Assembly (NCBI RefSeq): GCF_025997995.1
Contig: NZ_AP026683.1
Coordinates: forward strand, 868,501 to 932,500
Length of the DNA stretch: 64,000 bases
DNA from: Sediminibacterium sp. TEGAF015
Lineage (GTDB): Bacteria; Bacteroidota; Bacteroidia; Chitinophagales; Chitinophagaceae
Direction: 5' to 3'
A model generated the notes under the pieces. It ran no database searches. It saw nothing but the letters and a program-made list of their open reading frames with translations, and was not told where the DNA came from. Both the position numbers and the translations under genes were made by a program. Of this stretch, positions 8,868 through 16,123 are shown in pieces (within the stretch, counting starts at the first letter, position 1; each line of letters starts with the position of its first letter).

Positions 8868-8873
8868 GACTAT

Positions 8874-9254
8874 TTATTTCTTAGCTGCTTTCTTCTTACC
8901 AGCAACTGTTTTACGCTTACCTTTTCTGGTACGGCTGTTGGTCTTTGTTCTCTGACCACGAACAGGAAGTCCTTTACGATGACGTAACCCTCTGTAACAT
9001 GCAATATCCAACAAACGTTTGATACTCATAGAAACCTCACTTCTTAGTGCACCTTCTACCTTGAATTCGTTGTTGATGATGTTACGGATAGCAGTTTGCT
9101 CCTCATCATTCCACTGGTTTACTTTTTTGTCCAAGTCAATACCCGCTTTTTCAAGGATATACTGAGCTGTTGAACGTCCAATACCAAAAATATAGGTTAG
9201 ACCAATCTCTCCTCTTTTGTTTTTTGGCAAATCAATACCGGCAATACGAGCCAT
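8874..9254 (-). CDS. rpsM: 30S ribosomal protein S13
   Basis: S13 lies at the head of the small subunit and contacts P-site tRNA and bridges to the large subunit. The 126-residue protein has the typical start [19 protein letters not shown], the helix-hairpin-helix region [19 protein letters not shown], the conserved block [19 protein letters not shown] and a very basic C-terminal tail ([18 protein letters not shown]) that reaches into the decoding region. It lies 38 bases after rpmJ. Confidence 0.98.
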   Translation of the reverse strand: MARIAGIDLPKNKRGEIGLTYIFGIGRSTAQYILEKAGIDLDKKVNQWNDEEQTAIRNIINNEFKVEGALRSEVSMSIKRLLDIACYRGLRHRKGLPVRGQRTKTNSRTRKGKRKTVAGKKKAAKK

Positions 9255-9292
9255 ATTATAGTTGTTTTATGCTGTTAATTTGATTAATTGGA

Positions 9293-9409
9293 TTACCCTT
9301 GACGCTGCTTAAAGCGAGGATTCTTTTTGTTAATCACAAATAATTTACCCTTGCGCTTCACGATCTTACAATCGGCACTGCGTTTTTTAATGGAAGCTCT
9401 TACTTTCAT
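9293..9409 (-). CDS. rpmJ: 50S ribosomal protein L36 (zinc-free form)
   Basis: A 38-residue ORF reads [20 protein letters not shown] and ends PRFKQRQG. This is unmistakable L36, which stabilises 23S rRNA helices near the base of the L7/L12 stalk. The Zn-ribbon ligands of the C+ form (CxxC...C...H) are absent: only one Cys remains (Cys14), so this is a C-minus, zinc-independent L36. It lies between infA and rpsM, the expected position, and is too short for most ORF filters. Confidence 0.96.
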   Translation of the reverse strand: MKVRASIKKRSADCKIVKRKGKLFVINKKNPRFKQRQG

Positions 9410-9453
9410 TTTTTGGTTGTTTAACTGTTATTTTCCTGTTACGTTCGTTATTC

Positions 9454-9672
9454 TTATTTGTATCTGAAAATGATTCTTCCTCTGCTCAAATCGTATGGGC
9501 TCATTTCCACACCCACTTTGTCCCCTGGTAAAATACGGATGTAGTGCATCCTCATTTTTCCTGAAATAGTGGCCAATATTTCGTGACCGTTTTCTAACTT
9601 CACTCTAAACATTGCATTACTTAATGCCTCTAGAATGACTCCGTCCTGTTTAATCAATGGTTGTTTCGACAT
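9454..9672 (-). CDS. infA: translation initiation factor IF-1
   Basis: IF-1 occupies the ribosomal A site during initiation and helps IF-2 and IF-3. The 72-residue, single OB-fold protein is standard in size, with [40 protein letters not shown] and ending [12 protein letters not shown]. It is the first gene of the operon here: a -7 promoter box lies 17 bases upstream and a terminator separates it from the gene before it. The usual upstream partners secY and map are not in the window. Confidence 0.98.
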   Translation of the reverse strand: MSKQPLIKQDGVILEALSNAMFRVKLENGHEILATISGKMRMHYIRILPGDKVGVEMSPYDLSRGRIIFRYK

Positions 9673-9688
9673 ACTATTTTTGGGGCTG

Positions 9689-9696
9689 CAAAGATA
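9689..9696 (-). promoter_or_regulatory. promoter -7 box for the infA/alpha operon
   Basis: Minus-strand TATCTTTG is an exact match to the Bacteroidota -7 consensus TAnnTTTG, with predicted transcription start about 13 bases before the infA ATG. No good -33 TTG is seen at the expected distance. Position and exact match make it the best candidate. Confidence 0.65.
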
Positions 9697-9835
9697 TTAG
9701 AATACAACCGAATTATGAAAAATAAGGGGAGAAAACTCCTGAAAATGTGGAAAAAAATTCCAAAAAATGAGTTTTCCACCGAAAAAAGCTGGTTTTGGCG
9801 CCTGTTTTTCCCTGGATTCGGCCACCGGAAAGGTA

Positions 9836-9869
9836 GAAAAAAGAAAAAGCGCCAGGATATTCCTGACGC
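9836..9869 (-). terminator. intrinsic terminator after the 134-residue unknown gene
   Basis: The arms GCGCCAGGA (9849-9857) and TCCTGACGC (9861-9869) pair with one mismatch around a TAT loop. On the minus strand the hairpin is followed by a T-rich run (TTTTTCTTTTT). It separates the gene at 9955-10359 from the infA operon. Apart from this and the infA promoter the gap 9673-9954 shows nothing. Confidence 0.8.
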
Positions 9870-9954
9870 AAATTTATTAAAAACGTACCTGATTTTTATC
9901 CGCCTTCTCTATCTATATTTATCCAATCCTATGCAATTGAGCAAATTGAAATGA

Positions 9955-10359
9955 CTACATGGGATCTCGAGTAAGATGAATTTTAACCATATCTGAATAC
10001 TGATTTTGCAGCTGATGTACATAATGAACGTTGGGATGATGTCTCCTGTCTTCCCTATACCACATTTCTATGGACGAGAAATCACCCGCTTTCGGGGTAA
10101 CCAGCCGGAAAGCTCCTTTTGAATACTTAACAGAACCATCCTCCCCATCCTGTTTGCTGAAACTAAGACTCAGTAAGGCATTTTCATCCAGAGGAATCGG
10201 ATGCAAATGATCCGTTGAAAACCAGAATTCCTGTACAGAGGTAAGCAGACAAACCTGCTTTTCATCTCCGTTTAATCGGGTGACTTCTCCCTCCCACATT
10301 TTTCCTTCAAACTCGCCCATCATGTAGTCTCCAATTTTGATGTCGTTGAATTTAATCAT
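9955..10359 (-). CDS. conserved cytoplasmic protein of unknown function
   Basis: This is a 134-residue protein with no signal peptide or membrane segment. The N-terminal ~50 residues (FNDIKIGDYMMGEFEGKMWE, then GEVTRLN) look like a small beta domain followed by LHPIPLDENALLSLSF. The C-terminal part contains VHYVHQLQNQYSD; I recall similar VHQLQN-type endings in uncharacterised Bacteroidota proteins, but I cannot name a function. A 7-base inverted repeat (TATGGCA/TGCCATA, 10359-10380) overlaps its start region. It lies 40 bases downstream of hmgA on the same strand and ends before a clear terminator, so it may be the last gene of the hmgA unit. Confidence 0.7.
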   Translation of the reverse strand: MIKFNDIKIGDYMMGEFEGKMWEGEVTRLNGDEKQVCLLTSVQEFWFSTDHLHPIPLDENALLSLSFSKQDGEDGSVKYSKGAFRLVTPKAGDFSSIEMWYREDRRHHPNVHYVHQLQNQYSDMVKIHLTRDPM

Positions 10360-10399
10360 ATGGCAATTGTTTATGCCATAAGTTAAGGAAAAATCGGGA

Positions 10400-11557
10400 T
10401 TATTCTGCCCAACTCATGGTATATCCCTCATTTTCAATCCGGATGGCTTCTTCCGTAAGCTGAAGGGGATGAAAAGTGTCTACCATTACAGCCAGCTCTA
10501 GGGTCTCTTTTTTCCCGATACTCTTTTCAACAGCTCCCGGATGTGGACCGTGAGGAATACCTGCGGGATGCAGAGTAATCATTCCCCTGGTTACATTCTT
10601 TCGGCTCATAAAATCTCCATCAACATAATACAATACCTCATCACTGTCTATATTACTATGATTGTAAGGAGCAGGAATTGCCGCTGGATGGTAATCGTAT
10701 AATCTTGGGCAGAAACTGCACACCACAAAATTGTGCGCATCAAATGTCTGATGCACTGGTGGTGGCTGATGTACTCTTCCTGTAATAGGTTCAAAATCGT
10801 GTATACTAAAGATATAAGGATAGCAACATCCATCCCACCCAATTACATCAAAAGGGTGGGTACCATAATGCAGCCCATATAGAATCCCTTTCTTTTTGGT
10901 CTTGATTAAAAAATCTCCTTTCTGGTCAATAGTCTCCAAATCCTTTGGACCTCTAATATCACGCTCACAATAAGGAGAATGCTCCAGCAACTGTCCATGT
11001 TTGCTCAGATAACGTTTCGGATATCGGAACGGGCTAAAACTTTCTACTATAAACAGTCGGTTATCTGATCCATTAAAATGAATCTGATAAATAGTACCTC
11101 TGGGAATCACAATGTAATCACCATAAGAAAAATCCAGTTTACCGTACTGGGTTTTAACTGTACCACTTCCTTCGTGAATAAAAATCAATTCATCTGCGTC
11201 CGCATTTTTATAAAAATATTCGGACATGCTTTGTTGAGGTGCAGCCAGTACAATATGACAATCATTGTTTACCAACACTGCCTTTCTGCTCTCTAAATAA
11301 TCGGCAACCGGCTTTACCTGAAATCCTTCAAAGCAGCGGTGCTTCAGCATTTTCTCCTCTGCAACTTTGGGTGATACATCAATGGGCTCATCCGTTTTGA
11401 TTATCTGAGTGGGAGGATAAATATGGTACAAGAGGGAATAGTCATCACTAAATCCTTCAGTAGAAAACAACTGCTCAGAATACAAACCACCATCTGGCTT
11501 TCTGAACTGCGTATGACGTTTATGAGGGATGGATCCTAGCTGAATATAATGTGGCAT
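10400..11557 (-). CDS. hmgA: homogentisate 1,2-dioxygenase
   Basis: This Fe(II) cupin enzyme opens the ring of homogentisate to maleylacetoacetate in tyrosine/phenylalanine breakdown. The 385-residue protein has an N-terminal cupin part (FIHEGSGTVKTQYGKLDF, YIVIPRGTIYQI). Its C-terminal half is highly conserved: WDGCCYPYIFSIHDFEPITG, then VHQPPPVHQTF and FVVCSFCPR. His300 and His336 are 36 apart, matching the spacing of the iron His ligands in the human enzyme, and Glu307 (or Asp306) would be the acidic ligand. No hppD, maleylacetoacetate isomerase or fumarylacetoacetase gene is nearby. It lies 18 bases after a small membrane protein gene, probably one transcript. Confidence 0.92.
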   Translation of the reverse strand: MPHYIQLGSIPHKRHTQFRKPDGGLYSEQLFSTEGFSDDYSLLYHIYPPTQIIKTDEPIDVSPKVAEEKMLKHRCFEGFQVKPVADYLESRKAVLVNNDCHIVLAAPQQSMSEYFYKNADADELIFIHEGSGTVKTQYGKLDFSYGDYIVIPRGTIYQIHFNGSDNRLFIVESFSPFRYPKRYLSKHGQLLEHSPYCERDIRGPKDLETIDQKGDFLIKTKKKGILYGLHYGTHPFDVIGWDGCCYPYIFSIHDFEPITGRVHQPPPVHQTFDAHNFVVCSFCPRLYDYHPAAIPAPYNHSNIDSDEVLYYVDGDFMSRKNVTRGMITLHPAGIPHGPHPGAVEKSIGKKETLELAVMVDTFHPLQLTEEAIRIENEGYTMSWAE

Positions 11558-11575
11558 ACAATCTATTTTAAAACA

Positions 11576-12049
11576 TTACGCTCCTGGGAAAAGAGGTCTT
11601 CCAATAATTTCGCCTCTGAACGGCCAGGGCACACCTGCTAAAATCAACAATGCCGCAATCAAAAAGAAAATGAAAGCTTTCTTAAACTTCACTTCATCAG
11701 GAACCTGCTTTTTAGCCATTCCGTGTGCCAGCGTAATAAATACAATGGCGCCAATCATGGTAACCGGGTGTTCCATCCAGAAAAAACGATAGAACTTATC
11801 TTTCATAAAGGAAGTTCCTTCGGGCAACTGTGTAGTGAAAATTCCGTAACGTCCCATAGCCACCTGATACAAACCCAGTAACAGTGTAATATGTGAAGCA
11901 ATCATAGTGAACAACCAAACTTTCTTATCGCCAGACTGAAATGTTTTTTTAGCTGACCATCCGGTGTAAGCTTTCACAATAGATACCACTAACAATATCA
12001 CAATCACCCAACGTAAAAAATTGTGTAAATGAACAAATCCTGTTTGCAT
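11576..12049 (-). CDS. small four-helix membrane protein (cytochrome b-like)
   Basis: The protein has 157 residues with four hydrophobic helices at about 12-30, 46-64, 92-110 and 124-142. His residues lie in or next to helices: HLHNFLRW at the N-terminus, ASHITLLLG, MEHPVTM and LAHGMAKK. This pattern is seen in small Bacteroidota membrane proteins sometimes labelled cytochrome b-like, and paired His residues could bind haem, but this is unproven. It lies directly upstream of hmgA (18-base gap), so it may be co-expressed with homogentisate degradation, possibly in electron transfer. It follows the terminator at 12096-12123, so it should have its own promoter. Confidence 0.65.
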   Translation of the reverse strand: MQTGFVHLHNFLRWVIVILLVVSIVKAYTGWSAKKTFQSGDKKVWLFTMIASHITLLLGLYQVAMGRYGIFTTQLPEGTSFMKDKFYRFFWMEHPVTMIGAIVFITLAHGMAKKQVPDEVKFKKAFIFFLIAALLILAGVPWPFRGEIIGRPLFPGA

Positions 12050-12095
12050 AAAATAGTTTTAAGGCAATAATAAATGATGGGCAATATACAACAGA

Positions 12096-12123
12096 AATGG
12101 TTTACGCTTTCGCGTAAACCATT
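12096..12123 (-). terminator. intrinsic terminator after the TolB-like gene
   Basis: The perfect 12-base arms AATGGTTTACGC (12096-12107) and GCGTAAACCATT (12112-12123) have a 4-base loop. It lies 30 bases after the stop of the minus-strand gene at 12154. The T-run after it is short (TTCTGTTG). Confidence 0.75.
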
Positions 12124-12153
12124 CTAACCAAACAAACAAATAAACAAACCTGA

Positions 12154-13254
12154 TTATTGCTTAACCCAGTCGGCAACAAATAAGTTGGTATCACGTGTTC
12201 CACCATTGTTTCTGTTGGAACCAAACACAATCTTTTTGCCGTCTGGACTAACCATTGGGAAAGCATCAAATCCCTGATCTCTGCTGATTTTTTGCTTATT
12301 ATTTCCCTCCAGGTCTACTAGATACATGTTAAAAGGAAAGCCTCTTTTGTATTCGTGGTTACTGGAAATGATAATTCCTTTACTGTCAGGGGTAAAATTG
12401 GGAGCCCAATTGGCCTGTCCCCAGCTGGTAATCTGCTTTGGATTAGAGCCGTCTGCATCTGCAACCCAAACTTCCATATTGGTTGGTGCAACCAGTCCTT
12501 CCTTTAGTAGTTCCTTATACTCTGCAATTTCAGCATCCGTTTTAGGTCTGCTGGCACGCCATACTATTTTTTTTCCATCGGGGCTAAACCAGGCACCGCC
12601 ATCGTATCCCAGGTCATATGTGATTTGCTTTTCTTTCCCACTTGCCAGGTCCATTATATACAATTCAAGGTCACCGCTTTTATCGGAACAATAAATCATT
12701 TTCTTTCCATCATAAGAGAGGGTGGCTTCGGCATCATACCCTTTTGCATTGGTTAACTTCTTAACAATTTTACCATTCAGGTCGGCCATGTAAATATCAT
12801 AACTGCTGTACAAAGGCCAGATGTATTTGTTTCCGTATTTAGCACGATCCGGTACTGGCGGACATTCTGCTCCCCCCTCATGTGTAGAAGCATAAATAAT
12901 ATGTTTCCCATCTGGCATAAAATAAGCACAGGTAGACCTTCCCTTGCCGGTGCCCACTAATTTATATTCAAATTTCTCCCCCGGTTTCGTTGGTACTTTG
13001 CCCACATAAATCTGATCGCAGTTTATCCCTTCTTTAGGATTGGTGCGTTGAAATACGATATGCTTACTATCAAAACTCCAGTAAGCTTCTGCATTGTCTC
13101 CTCCAAAAGTTAACTGCTGAACGTTTTTAAAAAACTTTTCCCCTTCAAAACGAAGGGTATCACCCGGCACTTTGTTTAGAGGCTGAGAACCGGGTTGTGC
13201 AAGCGCACCTAGCACTATCGCAATTTGAGCAAAAAACAAGAAAGCTTTTTTCAT
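12154..13254 (-). CDS. secreted TolB-like (PD40) beta-propeller protein
   Basis: The start at 13254 gives 366 residues beginning MKKAFLFFAQIAIVLGALAQ, a clean signal peptide ending in AQ. The longer in-frame extension to 13419 crosses the predicted promoter and runs into rpe, so I reject it. The mature part is a run of WD40-like PD40 repeats: FDSKHIVFQRTN, MPDGKHIIYAST, LSYDGKKMIYCSDKSGDLEL, FSPDGKKIVWRA, TPDSKGIIISSN and VSPDGKKIVFGSNRN. Such propellers resemble the TolB C-terminal domain and the propellers of S9 peptidases, but no peptidase domain is present. A role in periplasmic binding is likely; the partner is unknown. It is divergent from rpe. Confidence 0.82.
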   Translation of the reverse strand: MKKAFLFFAQIAIVLGALAQPGSQPLNKVPGDTLRFEGEKFFKNVQQLTFGGDNAEAYWSFDSKHIVFQRTNPKEGINCDQIYVGKVPTKPGEKFEYKLVGTGKGRSTCAYFMPDGKHIIYASTHEGGAECPPVPDRAKYGNKYIWPLYSSYDIYMADLNGKIVKKLTNAKGYDAEATLSYDGKKMIYCSDKSGDLELYIMDLASGKEKQITYDLGYDGGAWFSPDGKKIVWRASRPKTDAEIAEYKELLKEGLVAPTNMEVWVADADGSNPKQITSWGQANWAPNFTPDSKGIIISSNHEYKRGFPFNMYLVDLEGNNKQKISRDQGFDAFPMVSPDGKKIVFGSNRNNGGTRDTNLFVADWVKQ

Positions 13255-13271
13255 ACTATTTATATATGGTG

Positions 13272-13279
13272 CAAAATTA
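13272..13279 (-). promoter_or_regulatory. -7 box for the TolB-like gene
   Basis: Minus-strand TAATTTTG exactly matches TAnnTTTG and lies 18 bases before the ATG at 13254, supporting that start. A clear -33 is not seen. Confidence 0.55.
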
Positions 13280-13343
13280 AACTGCAATGCCATGAATATT
13301 GTCAGGAAACTGTCATAGGTTCCAAACAGAAGAAAAAACAAAT

Positions 13344-13351
13344 TAGCTTTG
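13344..13351 (+). promoter_or_regulatory. -7 box for rpe
   Basis: Plus-strand TAGCTTTG exactly matches TAnnTTTG. The predicted transcription start is about 15 bases before the ATG at 13370, favouring that codon over the in-frame 13349 start, which overlaps the box. It forms a divergent pair with the box at 13272-13279. Confidence 0.55.
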
Positions 13352-13369
13352 CAATATAAAATTAGCTCC

Positions 13370-14017
13370 ATGCCCATAATAGCCCCTTCCCTCTTAAGTG
13401 CCAATTTCTTACACCTCAATAAAGACTGTCAGATGCTGAATGAAAGCCATGCCGACTGGTTTCATCTAGATGTAATGGATGGAAGATTTGTACCGAATAT
13501 TAGTTTTGGATTACCTGTTATCAGCCATATCAGAAAAGCTACGAACAAAGTATGCGACGTGCACTTAATGATTGAAGAACCGGAAAAATATACCCAGGCA
13601 TTTAAAGAAGCCGGAGCAGATATTTTAACCGTACATATTGAAGCCTGCCATCACTTGCACAGAAATATTCAACAGATTAAAGCGCTGGGCATGAAAGCCG
13701 GTGTGGCCGTGAATCCGCACACTTCTGTAGACTTACTGAAAGACATTATTGCCGATGTGGATGTTGTTTGCTTAATGAGTGTAAACCCCGGATTTGGGGG
13801 TCAAAGTTTTATCCCAAGAACCATTGAAAAAATAAAGCAATTAAAGGCCATCATCAATCAGGCTTCCAGCAATTGCCTAATAGAAATAGACGGCGGTGTT
13901 ACACTGGAAAATGCAAAAGAGATTTTAGCAGCCGGAGCTGATGTTTTGGTTGCGGGCAATACCGTTTTTAAATCTGCAGACCCCAAAGAAACTATTGCTG
14001 CTTTAAAAGCATTGTAA
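13370..14017 (+). CDS. rpe: ribulose-phosphate 3-epimerase
   Basis: Rpe interconverts ribulose 5-phosphate and xylulose 5-phosphate in the pentose phosphate pathway. It is a TIM barrel of 215 residues from the chosen start MPIIAPSLLSANF. Visible are the metal and catalytic motifs FHLDVMDGRFVPNISFG (His and Asp), DVHLMIEEPEKY, the conserved loop SVNPGFGGQSFI and the phosphate-binding EIDGGVTLENA with a following Gly/Ala-rich AGADVLVAGNTVF. It stands alone between the divergent TolB-like gene and phoH. Confidence 0.97.
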   Translation: MPIIAPSLLSANFLHLNKDCQMLNESHADWFHLDVMDGRFVPNISFGLPVISHIRKATNKVCDVHLMIEEPEKYTQAFKEAGADILTVHIEACHHLHRNIQQIKALGMKAGVAVNPHTSVDLLKDIIADVDVVCLMSVNPGFGGQSFIPRTIEKIKQLKAIINQASSNCLIEIDGGVTLENAKEILAAGADVLVAGNTVFKSADPKETIAALKAL

Positions 14018-14105
14018 CCAAACATTCCGGTTAACGAATTGTTACCATATGAATCTTTCCACAGCTGTGCATAAGAATCATTAGGAAATATCTGTATGCC
14101 TGAAT

Positions 14106-14113
14106 TAAATTTG
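14106..14113 (+). promoter_or_regulatory. -7 box for phoH
   Basis: TAAATTTG is an exact TAnnTTTG match about 57 bases before the TTG start of phoH. It would give a leader of roughly 50 bases, longer than others in this window. Confidence 0.45.
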
Positions 14114-14169
14114 AAAGAGAACGGTAAGGTTACCCGAGGAACCTGATTTTTAAACTAAAACCCTAGAGA

Positions 14170-15156
14170 TTGACAGAAACAATCATTAGCCTAGAATCGG
14201 TAAATCCTATTGAGTTTTTTGGCGTCAACAATGGAAAACTCGATTTACTGAAGAAAAAATTTCCCCTTTTAAAAATCTTGTCAAGAGGCACTCAATTAAA
14301 ACTGAGCGGCGCGCCCGAACAGATTGATACTGCCAAAGAAAAAATTGATTTAATTGTTCAGTACCTGCAAAGAAATGGTCATTTGAGTGAAGGCTATTTT
14401 GAACAGATATTAGGTGGTGACGACGCTGAAGCCATCGATAATTTTGTGGATCGGAATCCCAATGATATTCTGGTATTTGGCCCCAACGGAAAGACCGTAA
14501 GGGCAAGAACCCAGAATCAGAAGAAAATGGTACACGCTGCAGACAGAAACGATATCGTTTTTGCCATTGGACCAGCGGGTACCGGTAAAACCTATACAGC
14601 GGTAGCGCTTGCGGTAAGGGCTTTAAAAAACAAAGTGGTCAAGAAAATTATTTTAACCAGACCAGCAGTAGAAGCAGGCGAAAGTCTCGGATTCCTGCCG
14701 GGTGATTTAAAAGAAAAAATTGATCCATACCTACGCCCTCTGTATGACGCACTGGACGATATGATACCAGCTGACAAACTGGGGTATTATATGAGTACCC
14801 GTACCATTGAGATTGCACCGTTGGCCTACATGCGTGGTAGAACACTCGACAATGCATTTATCATTCTGGATGAAGCTCAGAATGCCAATGACCTTCAGTT
14901 GAAAATGTTTTTAACCCGTATTGGTGCCAATGCCAAAGCTATTATCACCGGTGATCCAACACAGATTGATTTGCCCCGCAATATGCGAAGCGGATTAGAC
15001 AAATCAACACGGATTCTGCGCAATATTGATGGCATCGCCCATATTGAATTAACAGAAGAAGATGTGGTAAGACATCGATTGGTAAAAGCCATCATCAAGG
15101 CATATGACAAAGAAAAAGAACGAGAGGACAAGGAAAACCCTCCCTATCACCGATAA
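14170..15156 (+). CDS. phoH: PhoH-family ATPase
   Basis: This is a 328-residue PhoH/PhoL-type P-loop NTPase, linked in other bacteria to RNA metabolism and often found near ybeY. The N-terminal KH-like part is about 1-110. The Walker A motif is GPAGTGKTYTA near residue 138. Walker B is the FIILDEAQNANDLQLKMFLT region. GDPTQIDLPRNMRSGL is the family sensor motif. The start must be TTG: an in-frame TAG lies only 6 bases upstream and no ATG precedes the conserved start TETIISLESVNPIEFFG. No ybeY is adjacent. A perfect hairpin terminator follows. Confidence 0.92.
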   Translation: MTETIISLESVNPIEFFGVNNGKLDLLKKKFPLLKILSRGTQLKLSGAPEQIDTAKEKIDLIVQYLQRNGHLSEGYFEQILGGDDAEAIDNFVDRNPNDILVFGPNGKTVRARTQNQKKMVHAADRNDIVFAIGPAGTGKTYTAVALAVRALKNKVVKKIILTRPAVEAGESLGFLPGDLKEKIDPYLRPLYDALDDMIPADKLGYYMSTRTIEIAPLAYMRGRTLDNAFIILDEAQNANDLQLKMFLTRIGANAKAIITGDPTQIDLPRNMRSGLDKSTRILRNIDGIAHIELTEEDVVRHRLVKAIIKAYDKEKEREDKENPPYHR

Positions 15157-15174
15157 AAATTACAAAATCTAAAA

Positions 15175-15200
15175 TAAGAGGCGCCTAAGTGCGCCTCTTA
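15175..15200 (+). terminator. hairpin terminator after phoH
   Basis: The perfect 10-base arms TAAGAGGCGC (15175-15184) and GCGCCTCTTA (15191-15200) have a 6-base loop, 18 bases past the phoH stop. The trailing T content is modest. Confidence 0.75.
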
Positions 15201-15269
15201 CTTGATAAAGGTTTCCCTAAATTTCCTAAACGCTTTAGGCTAACCACTAGAATTCTCTAACTGATTTTT

Positions 15270-15300
15270 AACTTAAATTCGTTTCTCAAACGAATAAGTT
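15270..15300 (+). promoter_or_regulatory. long inverted repeat directly before the start of the secreted protein gene
   Basis: The left arm AACTTAAATTCGTTT (15270-15284) and right arm AAACGAATAAGTT (15288-15300) pair over 13 bases with a 2-base bulge and a CTC loop. It ends 7 bases before the ATG at 15308. A second palindrome CCTAAA-CGC-TTTAGG lies at 15225-15239. It could be an operator or an mRNA hairpin occluding the start. The structure is seen; its function is inferred. Confidence 0.5.
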
Positions 15301-15307
15301 GTATTGT

Positions 15308-16120
15308 ATGAAAAGAATATTGCTTGTATTAACTGTTATAACTATTGGACATATAACCGTATTTGCCCAAAGACCCAGCGGTAAACCTAAGACCGTTGCT
15401 GTGCCGGTAGATGAAAATGCTGCAGCAACCGGAGACAAGCAAAATGTTTTTCCTGAAGCAGGTTTTGTTGGTATTGGTATACTGAGCCCGGGTGCTCCAT
15501 TGGAAATAAAAAAAGGTGCAGGCAATACGCGCAACAAGAATATTTTACTAAAGCTTAGCAATGAATGGGCTTCTGGCGGTCAGAATGAGCCGTCCATTAT
15601 GTTCTCGAACGGTGATGTTTCCAACCCCAAAAACTTAAGTTACTGGACAATTGGTGCCAGGGTTTCCGGAGACGAGGTTTTAAAAACACCTCAGACATTC
15701 AAAATCAGTCACAAAGCAGGTTCCGATGCTATTGAAAAAGAATTCTTCTCCATTGATTCTTATGAAGGCAGGGTTAGAATCGGGGATGTAAACACCCAGG
15801 TGGATGGCTATAAATTATATGTTGAACAAGGCATTCTTACAGAGAAAGTAAAAGTAGCTATTAAGAATTCCAAAGACTGGTACGACCATGTGTTTCAAAA
15901 AGATTATTCCCTGATGCCTCTGAACGTATTGGATGAATACATACAAAAAAACCATCACCTTCCTGGCATCCCTACTACTGCAGAAGTAATGAAAGATGGA
16001 ATTGATTTGGGAAACATGAATGCCCTATTGCTGAAAAAAATCGAAGAGCTTACACTGTACACCATTCAGCTGAAAAAGGAACTCGACGAAACGAAACAAC
16101 TGATTAAAAAGAAAAAATAA
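15308..16120 (+). CDS. secreted protein with GIG-type repeat and C-terminal coiled coil
   Basis: The protein has 270 residues from the ATG at 15308; an in-frame TTG three codons upstream is less likely. The signal peptide MKRILLVLTVITIGHITVFA is followed by QRPSGKP. After it comes GFVGIGILSPGAPLEI, like the VGIGT.NP repeats of phage-tail-like and surface proteins in Bacteroidota. The C-terminus carries DYSLMPLNVLDEYIQKNHHL, LPGIPTTAEV and a heptad coil (NMNALLLKKIEELTLYTIQL) that probably trimerises. I recall this C-terminal arrangement in many Bacteroidota surface proteins of unknown function. It ends 3 bases from the convergent ribBA gene. Confidence 0.7.
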   Translation: MKRILLVLTVITIGHITVFAQRPSGKPKTVAVPVDENAAATGDKQNVFPEAGFVGIGILSPGAPLEIKKGAGNTRNKNILLKLSNEWASGGQNEPSIMFSNGDVSNPKNLSYWTIGARVSGDEVLKTPQTFKISHKAGSDAIEKEFFSIDSYEGRVRIGDVNTQVDGYKLYVEQGILTEKVKVAIKNSKDWYDHVFQKDYSLMPLNVLDEYIQKNHHLPGIPTTAEVMKDGIDLGNMNALLLKKIEELTLYTIQLKKELDETKQLIKKKK

Positions 16121-16123
16121 ATA

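Noticed and set aside
9661..9954. 97-codon plus-strand ORF between infA and the 134-residue gene
   Set aside because: It overlaps the infA start, its -7 box and the upstream terminator, and its Lys/Phe-rich translation follows the AT-rich sequence and not a protein pattern.
13255..13419. Upstream extension of the TolB-like gene
   Set aside because: It crosses the predicted promoter and overlaps rpe, and it would hide the clean signal peptide starting at 13254.
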